From Unio delphinus (Eukaryota; Mollusca; Bivalvia; Unionida; Unionidae), in the NCBI GenBank assembly GCA_029339505.1, contig JAQISU010000115.1:1855001-1919000 (forward strand): a DNA stretch of 64,000 nt, in the 5' to 3' direction. Position numbers and translations under genes: made by a program. Below, in pieces: positions 13,063 through 26,003 of this stretch; position 1 is the stretch's first letter, and each line of letters begins with the position of its first letter. Below the pieces are notes generated by a model. It saw nothing but the letters and a program-made list of their open reading frames with translations, ran no database searches and was not told where the DNA came from.

Positions 13063-14178
13063 GACTTTGTATAACGTCTAATATTTGGAAGCTCTAAGCG
13101 CTTTACAACATCTGTAATGATATGACTACAAAAAACAAAAACAAACACCATGAAATTAGAAAACTTAAATTAATGCTGAAAATACATAAGGTAGGACACA
13201 TTATTAGGTCTTTAAGTTTGTTCCTGCAGTCGAAGAAGGAGAGTTTTAAGAGCACTCTTGAAAGGGATCGCTGTGTCGTTGTGTCTGATTTCACTGGGTA
13301 ATTCATTCCACGTTGTTGGGCCCTGATATGCAAAATAATGTTTTCAATATGCCTTTGTTTTCATAGTGGGAATAAATAATGAGTATACGATTGTCAGAAG
13401 AGGCGCGTAAGTATCTTACTGGTGTATACACGTTGTTGAGGCCGAATAGGTATATTGGACTGGAGCCCGTCAGTGAAACGTAGCACAGAGCACACATCTT
13501 GTGTTTGATTATGAATCGAACGGAAAGCCAGTACAGAGCAGCGGGGAGGTGTATTCTCGTCATGGTACTCTAAAAATGATCCAAACAGCTATGTTAAGAA
13601 CTTTTTGAAGTTTCTCCAGTAGATATTGAGTCGAACCAGACCGAATTGAGTTACAATAGTCCAGTCTTGAAAATACTAATGAATACATAAGTATTTTAAT
13701 GGCAGGAGAATAAAGATCTTTGCGAATGGAGCTGATGCGTCTTAGATCCAGATATGCAGCGTTCATGACATGTTGGTGAAGTGTGAGGGTACTGTCATAT
13801 GTTCATGACATGTTGGTGAAGTGTGAGAGTACTGTCATATGTTCATGACATGTTGGTGAAGTGTGAGAGTACTGTACAGAGTAACACCTAGGTTTTGTAC
13901 TTACTGATTGAAGTTAATGTTGGTGTTGCTGATATTTGCTGTCTGTGGTAAAGTGTGTGAATGCGAAAGTTTATGTGTTGTGCTCAGAATGGCCTCAGTT
14001 TTATCATCATTCATATCCAGCTTGTTACATGTCATCTATTATTTCACGCCAGAAATGCAGCTCTATACTCCTTGGATTGTAGCATCAACTTCAGTTGGGT
14101 GGCTAGATTTGTATATTTGGGTGTCATCAACGTACAATTGGTGAGACACTGGATGATGATCTATGAAACGTAAGAGTG
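13007..14178 (-). mobile_element. CR1/L2-like LINE, 3' fragment (copy A)
   Basis: This is the truncated 3' end of a non-LTR retrotransposon on the minus strand. Pieces of the reverse transcriptase C-terminal region are readable in two frames (13560-13766 with 'LRRISSIRK' and 'RLDYCNS'; 13303-13563 with 'VRFIIKHKM' and 'TPVRYLRASSDN'). These are followed by a 3' UTR with 'agcgctttacaa' and a (TAA)n tail at 13010-13058. The same protein blocks and 3' UTR recur in copy C (49457-51290). The plus-strand short frames at 13908-14173 are antisense shadows of it. It is broken by frameshifts and 5'-truncated. Confidence 0.85.
13761..13880. repeat. 40-bp tandem triplication inside LINE copy A
   Basis: The unit beginning 'gttcatgacatgttggtgaa' is present three times, starting at 13761, 13801 and 13841. 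The related LINE copy C has it only once (about 50214), so the expansion arose within this copy. Confidence 0.9.
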
Positions 14179-14179
14179 G

Positions 14180-14670
14180 CTTAATTTAGTTTGAAATATT
14201 TCTGACATAGCTTAATAAACCAAGACCATATGATACCATAGAATTTTTTATCTGACAATAACACATTTTAAATACCATGACAATTAATTTTGTTCTGTTA
14301 TTAGTTTTATTTGGAATAAAGGGTAATAAATCCTAATTATTACCAGTTTAAAGAAGAAATGATAGCATCTTCCGTGAGAAAGGTGACATTAATGCAACAT
14401 TGTTTAAAACAATGACACATAGAGGTTCCTAATTGCCACTAGTATAAACCGTATTGCGTACAATAACAAGGGACATAACTCTTCTCAAGCCTACATGCAT
14501 CCTCTTAATTTAAGCCGATTTTAGAATGAACAGACATTTAAGTTCTAAAATGCAGTGCATATAAACTAAATGAGTCAATATTAATGTAAACAGTATTTAA
14601 TATACACCCGAATGCTCTTTTTTAACACGCACAATGGAGATGATGTTGGCATATCTCTATGCTACTGTGG
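14180..14670. other. Intergenic, nothing assigned
   Basis: AT-rich sequence with no supportable exon or repeat. Confidence 0.5.
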
Positions 14671-14674
14671 TGTA

Positions 14675-15175
14675 ATGTGACACATTTCTTTGGATACTGC
14701 ACTTGTAGAAATTGTACATGATCTTAGCACATGGATGTTCTAATGTGCTTGACAAATTAACCAGAATTAGTCCAAAGTACACTAACGTTGGCAGCTATTA
14801 AAATAGGGGAAACGAATTTTGCTGAAGTAGGCAATAGCAGCTTCTGCAAGTGCAATGAACAAATTACAAAATATCTGAAAAGTATTACAAAAAACATATT
14901 GGATGGTTTTTCCATGAAGTGAAAACGACCGTGCGGGGCTAACAGTTTTTTTTTTATACGAGCACATCTTAAGTTAGCCCAAGCCATATTCTCTAGAACC
15001 TAAAGTACACTAATCTATCGTACTTCAAAATAAAGGGAATTAAAAGTTATTTTAACAACACCTACGATATACAAAGTCTTCATTATATAGCCAATACCAG
15101 TGAAGAAAAACTGGACAATTATTTTTTCTTTAAAATTCTAACCCTTATACAAAATACGAAACTGTAGAGCGCCAC
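14675..15175. repeat. Dispersed repeat, copy 2 (family shared with 6970-7410)
   Basis: Collinear, diverged similarity to 6970-7410, ending in the well-matched block 'acaaaatacgaaactgtag' + 'gccacc'. Class unknown. Confidence 0.55.
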
Positions 15176-17461
<2,286 letters not shown>

Positions 17462-17499
17462 AACAATATTTCGAATACACGTGACGAAACGGAATGCAA

Positions 17500-19380
17500 G
17501 TTACATACATGACTAGTTTACATTACCTGGGATCAATATGTTTTAAATATCAGCTCTATAAATTGATTCAACACACTAACAATCTGTAATATTTAGCATT
17601 TCATTAAATTTATATATATATTAAGGTATGCGAGATGCTTCTTCCCTATAAAGTGCTTTCTTCCATTTTAGCGTCTACTGGGCATCTATGATTCGTTGTA
17701 CATGTGATTTGTACAAACGTATATGTGGCACAGGCTTTATTAAGGGTTCTTCGTACACTTCTTCATATATACACCATTCAGTCAATTTGCTGCTGGGTCT
17801 TTTAAGGCCAGTCAAAGAGGATGATGTATGAGATGATTAAAAAATTAATCACACAACGAATGTTTGCTAAATGAAAAGTTATTACAATTTGTATCTGCAT
17901 CCAGCAGTATCATATTATTGTTATAAAATAATTTTGAAATTGTACTAATTTATCCTGTAACGAATTTATCCGAAAATATAGCGACTCTAATTATTTAATT
18001 CCCCTTTCAGCTTTTCTTGTTAGTTTGGGAAATGCACAAAAAGAAACAGGAAATGTTTTTGAAATCAACGGATTATTAAAATATCAGCTTGTTTTATTCT
18101 TCGTCTTCTTTACTATTACAATGTAATTACCCAATTCTTCAACCGATGTGACTTTTACAAGTTTTCAAAACAACATCTACCGGTTTTTCTTAGTTTGGAA
18201 ATGTATAAACTTGAAATGCAAATTAGTAGCAAATTGCGATTTGCGTTGAGATATTTATGATTTCACACGGCAAATAGTATGTGATGACAAAATTCTACAT
18301 AGTTCAAACAAATAAAGTATGTTCTTCATAATACTGTAATGTAACTAGACCATCGTGCCATAAGGAAGTATATTATATAAAGACCCGTATGTAAGTCGTT
18401 TACGTCCGCCACATTGCTAGAGTGCATGAAATGTATCCAAACATTTTGATCCACATCTAATAAAATAGTTATCAAAGTATCGACTCTTGAGGTTTCTTTG
18501 AAAAATTTGATCCCAAAGAGCCACGCGAGAGGTATATGTTTACGAGGTTACGGTAATACTTGAATACTCCATGGTACGTATAACTATGTCACAAATCAGG
18601 TAACCAAAATGGTCGAGAAAAGAACTCTTAAAGGACGTTTTGCATTTTCCCATTTTGAGTTATCATTATATCCGTAAAATATTAAGCTATTTCATCAGGA
18701 CTGATATTTTAAATGGTCACATTTTTTTCAAGTGTATGAAAATTAATAAAAATAAAAGGTGCGTTGTCAGGGTTAGAATGAACAACATTCTTTGTTCTTT
18801 CTCTCAAGAATATTTCCATTAAAATAAAGCTACCTTATGAAAAGAATCTCAAATGAGTAATGATTTAATATTAAATTTATGTAACTCGTTGAATGATGGC
18901 CCGTTCGCAAAAGCTGAACACTATTCAACTCGTTTCATAAATGCAGTATTACATCATTATCTATATGAGATCCTATATATCTGATACAAAAAAAGTAAGG
19001 CATGAGAAATTAGATGATAAAAAGGTTTATGCCGGTCTGTGGTAACGATAGAGGAGTTACCTGTGAATCTTACAGCTGGCAGAAAGCAGCATATAAATCA
19101 GTTGCTTAAGTATTTAAAAGTCAGACTGTAATGAAACAGTAATTGATCGTGGTCATTTCAATCAATAGAAAATAAAAATCCCATCACTAAAAGATAAAAG
19201 CTCTTATTATATGACATTATTCGGTGTGTGAAATTTTTCTTCTGATTGTTTGGGTCTTATATCTTATATAACAGCTCACCATTTAAGTTGCAATAAGCAC
19301 ATCTAAAGGATATATTTGTTTTAGAAATTACCGAATAGGTATTTCAAGAAATATTTTAATGTGTGCGAACAAAACACGGA
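17500..19380. other. Region upstream of the neuropeptide gene, nothing firmly assigned
   Basis: AT-rich, with no supportable coding exon. It may contain regulatory DNA or non-coding 5' exons of the gene at 19821, but none can be fixed from sequence alone. Confidence 0.4.
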
Positions 19381-19384
19381 TGGG

Positions 19385-19392
19385 TATAAAAG
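19385..19392 (+). promoter_or_regulatory. Candidate TATA box for the neuropeptide gene
   Basis: 'gggTATAAAAGggag' is a good match to a metazoan core TATA box, on the correct strand about 430 bp upstream of the coding exon. A transcript starting near 19415 would need a short 5' UTR exon before the acceptor at 19820. I did not find a convincing donor, so this is tentative. Confidence 0.3.
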
Positions 19393-19544
19393 GGAGACAT
19401 GAAATTCGAATTTAATTGAATGCAAATACGGCCTCTTATTTTCAACATCTTTTCATCAACAGACACCATTTAAATCTCCCGTTGATTGGGAAGCTTCATA
19501 TTTTACTGTTACCAACATCTTACCATTTTATGTTGAACTATTTG

Positions 19545-19690
19545 GGGTTTTATATCGCTGGTCGATATTAAACCTTTTATTATTTTTAAACATGTATAAA
19601 TACAACCTATTAGATGGCGCTAAATAGCCTAAAAGTGTTGCTGCGCCGTTAAAAATCAATTAATCAATTAATCATTAATCAATGAATTAA
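19545..19690 (+). repeat. SINE-like 3' tail
   Basis: A segment ending 'gttgctgcgccgttaaa' followed by an (AATC/AATT)-type tandem tail. This resembles the 'gcgttaaac + short repeat' tails I associate with molluscan SINEs. It lies between the candidate TATA box and the coding exon, so it would sit in a first intron. Confidence 0.4.
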
Positions 19691-19820
19691 GTCAAATATA
19701 CACCATCACTCCTCAAATTATACATGCAGTTTTGCATCTTCAAGTCTCGTGACGCTTTACTTGTCCCCCTCCCCTTTCCTGGAATTATCTAACTAATTCA
19801 TAGATCTCTTCATTTTACAG

Positions 19821-22800
19821 ATGTGCCCAGCCTTGGATATAAAGTGCCTGTGTTCTATAGTTTTATTTTTTGTATGCTTCAATGTGAGGATTAACGAGTG
19901 CTCTCAGTCCATCGTCTCAGAACCCAAACCACAAAAAGACATATCTCAGATGGTAGCAGACGAAGAAAACGGATTTCTAATGCCACAAATGGAAAAGAGT
20001 ATACCAGAAAATACGCCCAAAAGACAATGGACTTCAAACTTTGCCCCTTGGGGAAAACGGTTACCTAGAAAAATAGCTCTTTGGCGAAAACGTTGGCCAA
20101 CACATTTTATGACATGGGGGAAAAGATCGGTTGCAAACGAAGACGTTATACCTTCTGAGGAAAATATGGACAATGATAAAAGAGCATGGTCACAATTCGC
20201 TGCTTGGGGCAAAAGAAACGAAGGTGGAAAGAGGAAATGGTCTCAGTTTGCTTCCTGGGGAAAACGCAGTAATGACGAAAACAGTGATGACAAACGAAAA
20301 TGGTCGCAATTTTCATCCTGGGGAAAAAGAGACATGGATGAAAATATGCCTGCCGACAAGAGGAAATGGTCTCAGTTTGCTTCATGGGGTAAACGGGACG
20401 AGGACGAAACAGCTGCCGAGAAAAGAAAATGGTCTCAATTTGTTCCATGGGGAAAAAGAGATGAAACAGATAAGAGAAAGTGGTCACAATTTGTTCCTTG
20501 GGGAAAGAGAGACGATGATTTTCTCGATGCAGATAAGAGAAAATGGTCTCAGTTTGCATCATGGGGAAAAAGGGATTTGGACATTATGAATGCAGATAAG
20601 AGAAAATGGTCTCAGTTTGCATCATGGGGAAAAAGAGATGACAACAGTATAGATGAGGAGAAAAGAAAATGGTCTCAGTTTGCGTCATGGGGGAAAAGGG
20701 ATTTGGAAAGTGTTGATGCAGAAAAAAGAAAATGGTCTCAGTTTGCGTCATGGGGAAAGAGAACAGGCGAGGATATTGACGACCTTGACAAGGAAAACTG
20801 GTCCAACTATAACTCTTGGGGTAAGAGAAGCTGGGCTGGACTAGCCGTTTGGGGGAAAAGATCTGCTGTTGACAACATTGCTGAAAGATTGGCTGTTGTA
20901 CTTTTGGATATGTTTGATTCAAATGGTACGTGATGCTATGGATTTATTTATTTTTGTGGGGAATTAAATTAATATTAATTTATTATTAATTAAGCATATC
21001 TTTGAATTTCAATGGAGTTAGTGGTTGGGTTGGTGGAAGGTTAGGGTTAGGTTCTGATCTGTAAGGGGTGAATTTGGTGGTGGGAGTTCTGTTTGGAATG
21101 ATTTTGCGTTGAAACTTCAAGTCTTTGTTTGCAGCAATATCAGACTTGATGGTTTCCTCAAGAATGAAAATAAATCCATAGTATTCAATGTTTGGCAAGA
21201 CCTACCGCTTACAAAAGGTAATAATTAGATTATCTAAAAACAGTATAGATCGTTTGCAGCCATGACGAACAATGGTCAGTAAGATACACAAAGTACCAAA
21301 ACAATCTGGACGCGTAACGACACGTCTGCTTATAATGCATTTTGTTAGATTTTTAACGCAAAAATTGAAAGTATTTTATGAATCTCATTTATCTATGAAC
21401 CGCCAACAGTTTGCAGACTAAGTTTTCTTCGCAAAATATATTTTAGGGACGTCAAGTATTTGAGATCAGCAATGTCTGTATAAACTGTCATGTTTGACGG
21501 GTTTATGTCGAATTTATTGCGAAGAATGTTGTGTCTTTTTCCTATGTCAATAATCTCCTCATGGAAAATTCAATCATTTTCTGAAGTCCACAGTTTCATT
21601 TCAATTTTCGGCATCATATATTTTGCAAGTTGAGACAGATTACATTTTTATTCTCATGCTCAATTTTTGATTCCAGTAAAAGCTTATTCCTCTGGTCAAA
21701 ATTTAGAAAAGAAATAAAACCTTCCTTCTCCATATAGAATGGTAAATATTTAATATTACTCCAAGGCTGTAATCGGGTATTACACCAAGACTGTAAGTTG
21801 TTACAATTTTCTTCCCTAGTTCTTAATTATTTATCAACAACTGGATTCCCTTGCATATATACAGTGCTCTTTTGTCAGTCAGTTCGATCAAGATTGACTC
21901 AAATTTGCAAATATACAGACACAACTATGTATTTTAGCGAGTAAAAGATTAAGAAGTCGTAATATTTCAAGAAAAACTAACAGGCATTACTACACAGATT
22001 CAGATAATTGATTTTCTCTCAATTCGGCAAATTTAATAAAGGTGAATTCATCAATGCCTGTTTCAACACATATAGTGTGCGAAGGTTGATTCAATGCCAA
22101 ATCGTGGTTTGTTTGCTAACACAAATCTGGTTTCCTAATAAATTCTTCATGTGGTATCTGTCTTGAGGCAGAATATAGCGTTAATGTATATTTCTTGTGA
22201 AAAGACATCAACGTGATTATGAAAATGGCACCATCATTTGAGCCTTTGAGTGCCAAACATGTCTTTAATGAGCTTAACATGCACAAGCTGATTGCAGTGA
22301 AACACACAATACAAATACAGGTTTAATTTAGAATATATTACAAAGATAACGCGAATACGCATGCGTGCACGGTCAAACGTGATTTTTCACCAGTAGGCAT
22401 TTAAAAAAAATTATTTCAATCAAATATACTACTGAATAATACACGCCGAATTTGTTTTTAGAAGGAATGATAAAAAAAATGAAAAAATAAAAAAATAACG
22501 TTTCTAAATAACTTTAAATGAATTATTTACCAGAACATATCTAAAGTCACCAAACATGACTATTAACGACTATTCTAAGTTTCTTCGAATTTCAACTTTT
22601 GATCTACGTAGAATGCGGTAAAACATAATGAGATCCTTCTGAGTCTACCAGGATATAAATAAATATATGACTTTTTTATGCTGAAGAGTTTTTTTTGTCA
22701 AAACGTGTACCCATTTGACCGATAGATTTAACTGAAACACAAGATTCTTTACGCCATATACAAAGTAGTTTAACTATCGGGTCAAAAGTATTGAGTACGT

Positions 22801-22857
22801 ATGTATGTATGTATGTATGTATGTATGTATGTATGTATGTATGTATGTATGTATGTA

Positions 22858-22892
<35 letters not shown>

Positions 22893-22974
22893 ATGGATGG
22901 ATGGATGGACGGACAGATGTATGTATGTATGACGGGATGAATGGATGTATGTATGAAGGGGCGAAGGGATGAAT

Positions 22975-23053
<79 letters not shown>

Positions 23054-24028
23054 AGACCCTCCTTTTAACGGTCTTCTCGTGGATAGAAAAAGGTTTAAAT
23101 GTTTGAGTTGGCTGCTTAAGATGCTGCGATGAGTATAATGTATCAAACACAATGATAATAGGAAGGAAAATACATTAGCTAACTTCATGTGAGAGGTAGT
23201 CTTGTTGAAAGAGACGTGGCCTTTGTTGGGATGGGGGTGGGGGTGGAACATGCATACAAGTTGATCAATGTAACACTTATGGAGTCACGCGTTACTAACC
23301 TTGACATGTGGGCATCATTATACGTTTTGCTATGTTGAATCATCAGTCTCCGATTACATGGTATTCTATTTTAACTTGTTACCTTTCATAAAATTTGTAT
23401 TGACATGTTCCAATTTACGTCATACAGGTGAAAAAAGTAAGATCTTTGCACGCAATTAAGGAATAATCAAAGCCGAAGTCCAGGAATCAAACAAATGAAT
23501 TATGGACTCTAAGCAGTGTAGACCACAACCCACACCACCCACACCTGTAGCACGCGAAAAACACCAGTAGGTGTTGGTAGCACTGTCAAACAATTGAAAC
23601 CCCAACAATTCTGTCTTCTTTCAAAGGAGAGAAAATGCGGGAAACTATTCCTTGTCTATGGAGACCAATTTTCTTTTGTTAGGAATCACAAAGATGTATT
23701 TTCTGATACTTTAATATTGTTGTACACAATGCAGACACTAAGGCACATCAAACTTGAAATGCCTTATAAACGTTTCTCGACGCTTCTTGCTTATATAGAA
23801 ACAATCGAAACGTGATTATTGGATTTTTGTATATAAATAAATATACATACATTCCATTGTATAATTCTCTCTTTAGAAAAGTGAACAGTATTCCACGTCA
23901 TTATGTACTGTTCACCTACCACTTTTAAATCCCTACCATTGGTATAGTGTGCGTTGCTGTCAGCTCAGAGTAACACACACACACACACACACACACGCAC
24001 ATACAAGCATCTAGATACGCCAACACCA

Positions 24029-24079
<51 letters not shown>

Positions 24080-24251
24080 CTATTTTATATTTTTAAGTTC
24101 ATAAAGTCTTTAATAACATCGTCGGACAAGTATTTGTTTTGGCAACGTTTAAAATATGTCTTTCCTTTTGGTTATAGGTGATGGAGTCCTGGACAAAAGT
24201 GAACTTGGAACCTTCGTCAAGGATTCAATGGATGTGCATTCAAAACCATAA
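19821..24251 (+). CDS. Myoinhibitory peptide / WWamide (allatostatin-B-like) neuropeptide precursor with C-terminal EF-hand
   Basis: Secreted prohormone processed to amidated tryptophan peptides. The coding sequence joins 19821-20925 and 24178-24251 (392 residues). The donor is 'aaatg|gtacgt' and the acceptor 'gttatag|gtgat', both phase 1. The ATG directly follows an acceptor-like 'ttttacag', implying an upstream 5' UTR exon. Residues 1-28 form a signal peptide. Fourteen W...W-Gly-Lys-Arg peptides follow: two with W-X6-W (residues 69-80 and 92-102), then AWSQFAAW, nine KWSQF(A/S/V)(S/P)W, NWSNYNSW and SWAGLAVW, all W-X5-W. Acidic spacers flanked by Lys-Arg separate them. Gly before Lys-Arg predicts C-terminal amidation. 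Known relatives act on myoinhibitory/sex-peptide-type GPCRs. One decayed unit (LPRKIALW-RKR) lacks the Gly, and the NWSNYNSW unit has Lys-Glu instead of a dibasic site. Unusually, residues 366-377 (DSNGDGVLDKSE) are a complete EF-hand loop, with the intron splitting the codon for residue 369. Confidence 0.93.
20184..20762 (+). repeat. Coding tandem repeat: ten W-X5-W amide units
   Basis: Each unit encodes (A/K)WSQFxxWGKR plus a 4-11-residue acidic spacer ending in Lys-Arg. The last four KWSQFASW units are almost identical at nucleotide level ('aaatggtctcagtttgc' then 'tcatgggg'), pointing to recent duplication or gene conversion. The antisense and shifted frames are open only as by-products of the repeat. 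Confidence 0.95.
22798..23050. repeat. Compound microsatellite (TATG)n-(TG)n-(GATG)n-(AT)n
   Basis: A (TATG)n run is followed by (TG)n, then irregular GGATG/TATG units and finally a pure (AT)n tract. All lie inside the neuropeptide intron. Confidence 0.93.
24033..24078. repeat. (AT)n microsatellite near the intron acceptor
   Basis: A pure TA tract about 100 bp upstream of the acceptor at 24177. Confidence 0.93.
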
Positions 24252-24454
24252 CTAAATAATTGATTGGACTATCTTCCAAGATTATAAATCTCTATGAGAC
24301 CTATACAATTCTAAGCTGTGAAGACTTATCAAATTGCGTATCGAATATTCATAGGTTCATGTATTGGAATTAGAGAATGCTCTAACATTTATGGCGGTTA
24401 TTTGTTTGCATACACTGTGTTTTCTTCTCCAGTTGCTAATGTTCAAAGATAAAA

Positions 24455-24460
24455 AATAAA
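24455..24460 (+). terminator. Candidate polyadenylation signal of the neuropeptide gene
   Basis: AATAAA about 205 bp after the stop codon at 24251, followed by a T/GT-rich stretch. Confidence 0.5.
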
Positions 24461-24539
24461 CTGTATATTTGTGGATATGACCTATTTTCATTGTGTAGTT
24501 GACACGTGCCAATTAAAGATTTTCTTTTGGAAATACTGT

Positions 24540-25860
24540 TGTATTACTTAATCATTTGAATACGTAAATGCTTGAAGTCTGAAACGGAAACTATAATATC
24601 TGACATTTTAACTATTATATTAAATGAATAAAACGGTAATTTATTTGAGTGCTTCGTTCATTAATTTAAACCTATGATATATTAATAACAGTCAATAAAC
24701 GCGAATTTTGTTATTATTTACATTTATTTTATTATTTGTATGTATTATTATATATATGGTTAAATCAATTGATCGAATCCTGCTCACCTGTAAGTATACC
24801 TGTAAGTATACCTGCAAGTAATAGATGCACGTATACATACATATACCAGTACACATTGTAGATTTCTGTACTATTTAGCAAGCTAGGTTGATAAAAGTGG
24901 TTATTAAGAAAGGGCGTTAAAATCTTAATATATTGTTCTGTATTTAATGCTGGGTTGCTGGCTAAACATTCAGTTGGTTTAAATTAATTGTTTTGTTATT
25001 TGTCTCAATCGTTTGTATTCGATATCTTTAAGGAATAATATATCAAACAAGGAATTTATTTATTCGTTATGTGACCGCTTTTTTTGTTAACGTTAATGTA
25101 TCTACATTCTAGTTTTTCGATATGTAAACCATTACAAATGACACCATGACGTTATGATACGTAAGTCATTACAAATCACGCCATGACGTTATGATATGTA
25201 ACTCATTACAAATGACGCCATGACGTTATGCTAAGCAAAACCAAAGTAACTAAAGAATCCAAATGTGCTTTTAAAAGTCATTTCTTCAGACCATCAAGCA
25301 TGTTGTAAAACAAGAAAGATTAATATATATTTAAGCTCGTGTACTAACTATAATATTTCATATGTGCACATTTAAAATGAAATTTATGAAACTCTTCGAA
25401 CAGTTTAAATATGGCACTAGCCTACACTCGTATAACGAATTCTAACAGTTTCATAAATTTTATTTCAAATAAACACTCGTGTAAATTGCCGATTATGCAA
25501 TGTTTCCTACTTCCCAACAAGCTTTTATCATAACTGCTCGTTCAGCAGGAGCTCCCACGTACCATATACAGATGTTACCGTCCCGCTCTTATAATTGTGA
25601 TTGTGGCTGACCGGGTGGGTGGATGAGTGGGTCGTTATAGCACTGCCTTCCCTTTGTACACCAGAACAAAGGGGTGTAAAATTGTAAAACATTTCAATTT
25701 CTGTAAAACATTCATCTGCGCCTTTCAGATTCTGATTTCGTGATCTTTCAGCAGACGGCTACCGCGTTTTATTCTTCATAGATGAATTTAATACTGAGTT
25801 CCCTCAGGCACTACTCAGACTTTACAGTTTATACATGTTCATTATTGTAACTGAGAAATG
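24540..25860. other. Intergenic with a small tandem repeat
   Basis: Mostly unique AT-rich DNA. Three ~37-bp units with 'cattacaaatgac(a/g)ccatgacg' occur at about 25128-25232, and two or three 'gtaagtatacct' units near 24790. No gene is supported. Confidence 0.55.
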
Positions 25861-25927
25861 AAATGTCAGCGTGGCCTTTAGTGAAACTCTCACATTGTAA
25901 AATGCTTTATTCATATTGGCAATCGTC

Positions 25928-25929
<2 letters not shown>

Positions 25930-26000
<71 letters not shown>
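25930..26000. repeat. (GA)n microsatellite
   Basis: About 70 bp of pure GA dinucleotide. The open frame through it (Arg-Glu repeats) is an artefact. Confidence 0.95.

Positions 26001-26003
<3 letters not shown>

Larger units (their letters stand above)
20926..24177 (+). other. Intron of the neuropeptide precursor gene
   Basis: 3,252 bp from GT (20926) to AG (24177). It contains a (TATG)n/(TG)n tract (22798-22930), (AT)n tracts (22976-23050 and 24033-24078) and a (CA)n tract near 23973. No additional exon was found in the phase needed to interrupt the EF-hand frame. Confidence 0.85.

Noticed and set aside
13908..14173. Small plus-strand genes with hydrophobic N-termini
   Set aside because: They are antisense to the LINE reverse transcriptase, as shown by alignment with copy C at 50290-50540.
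20146..20922. Long antisense and shifted frames over the neuropeptide exon
   Set aside because: They are by-products of the repetitive WSQFASWGKR coding array. The sense frame has the signal peptide, processing sites and splice phase.
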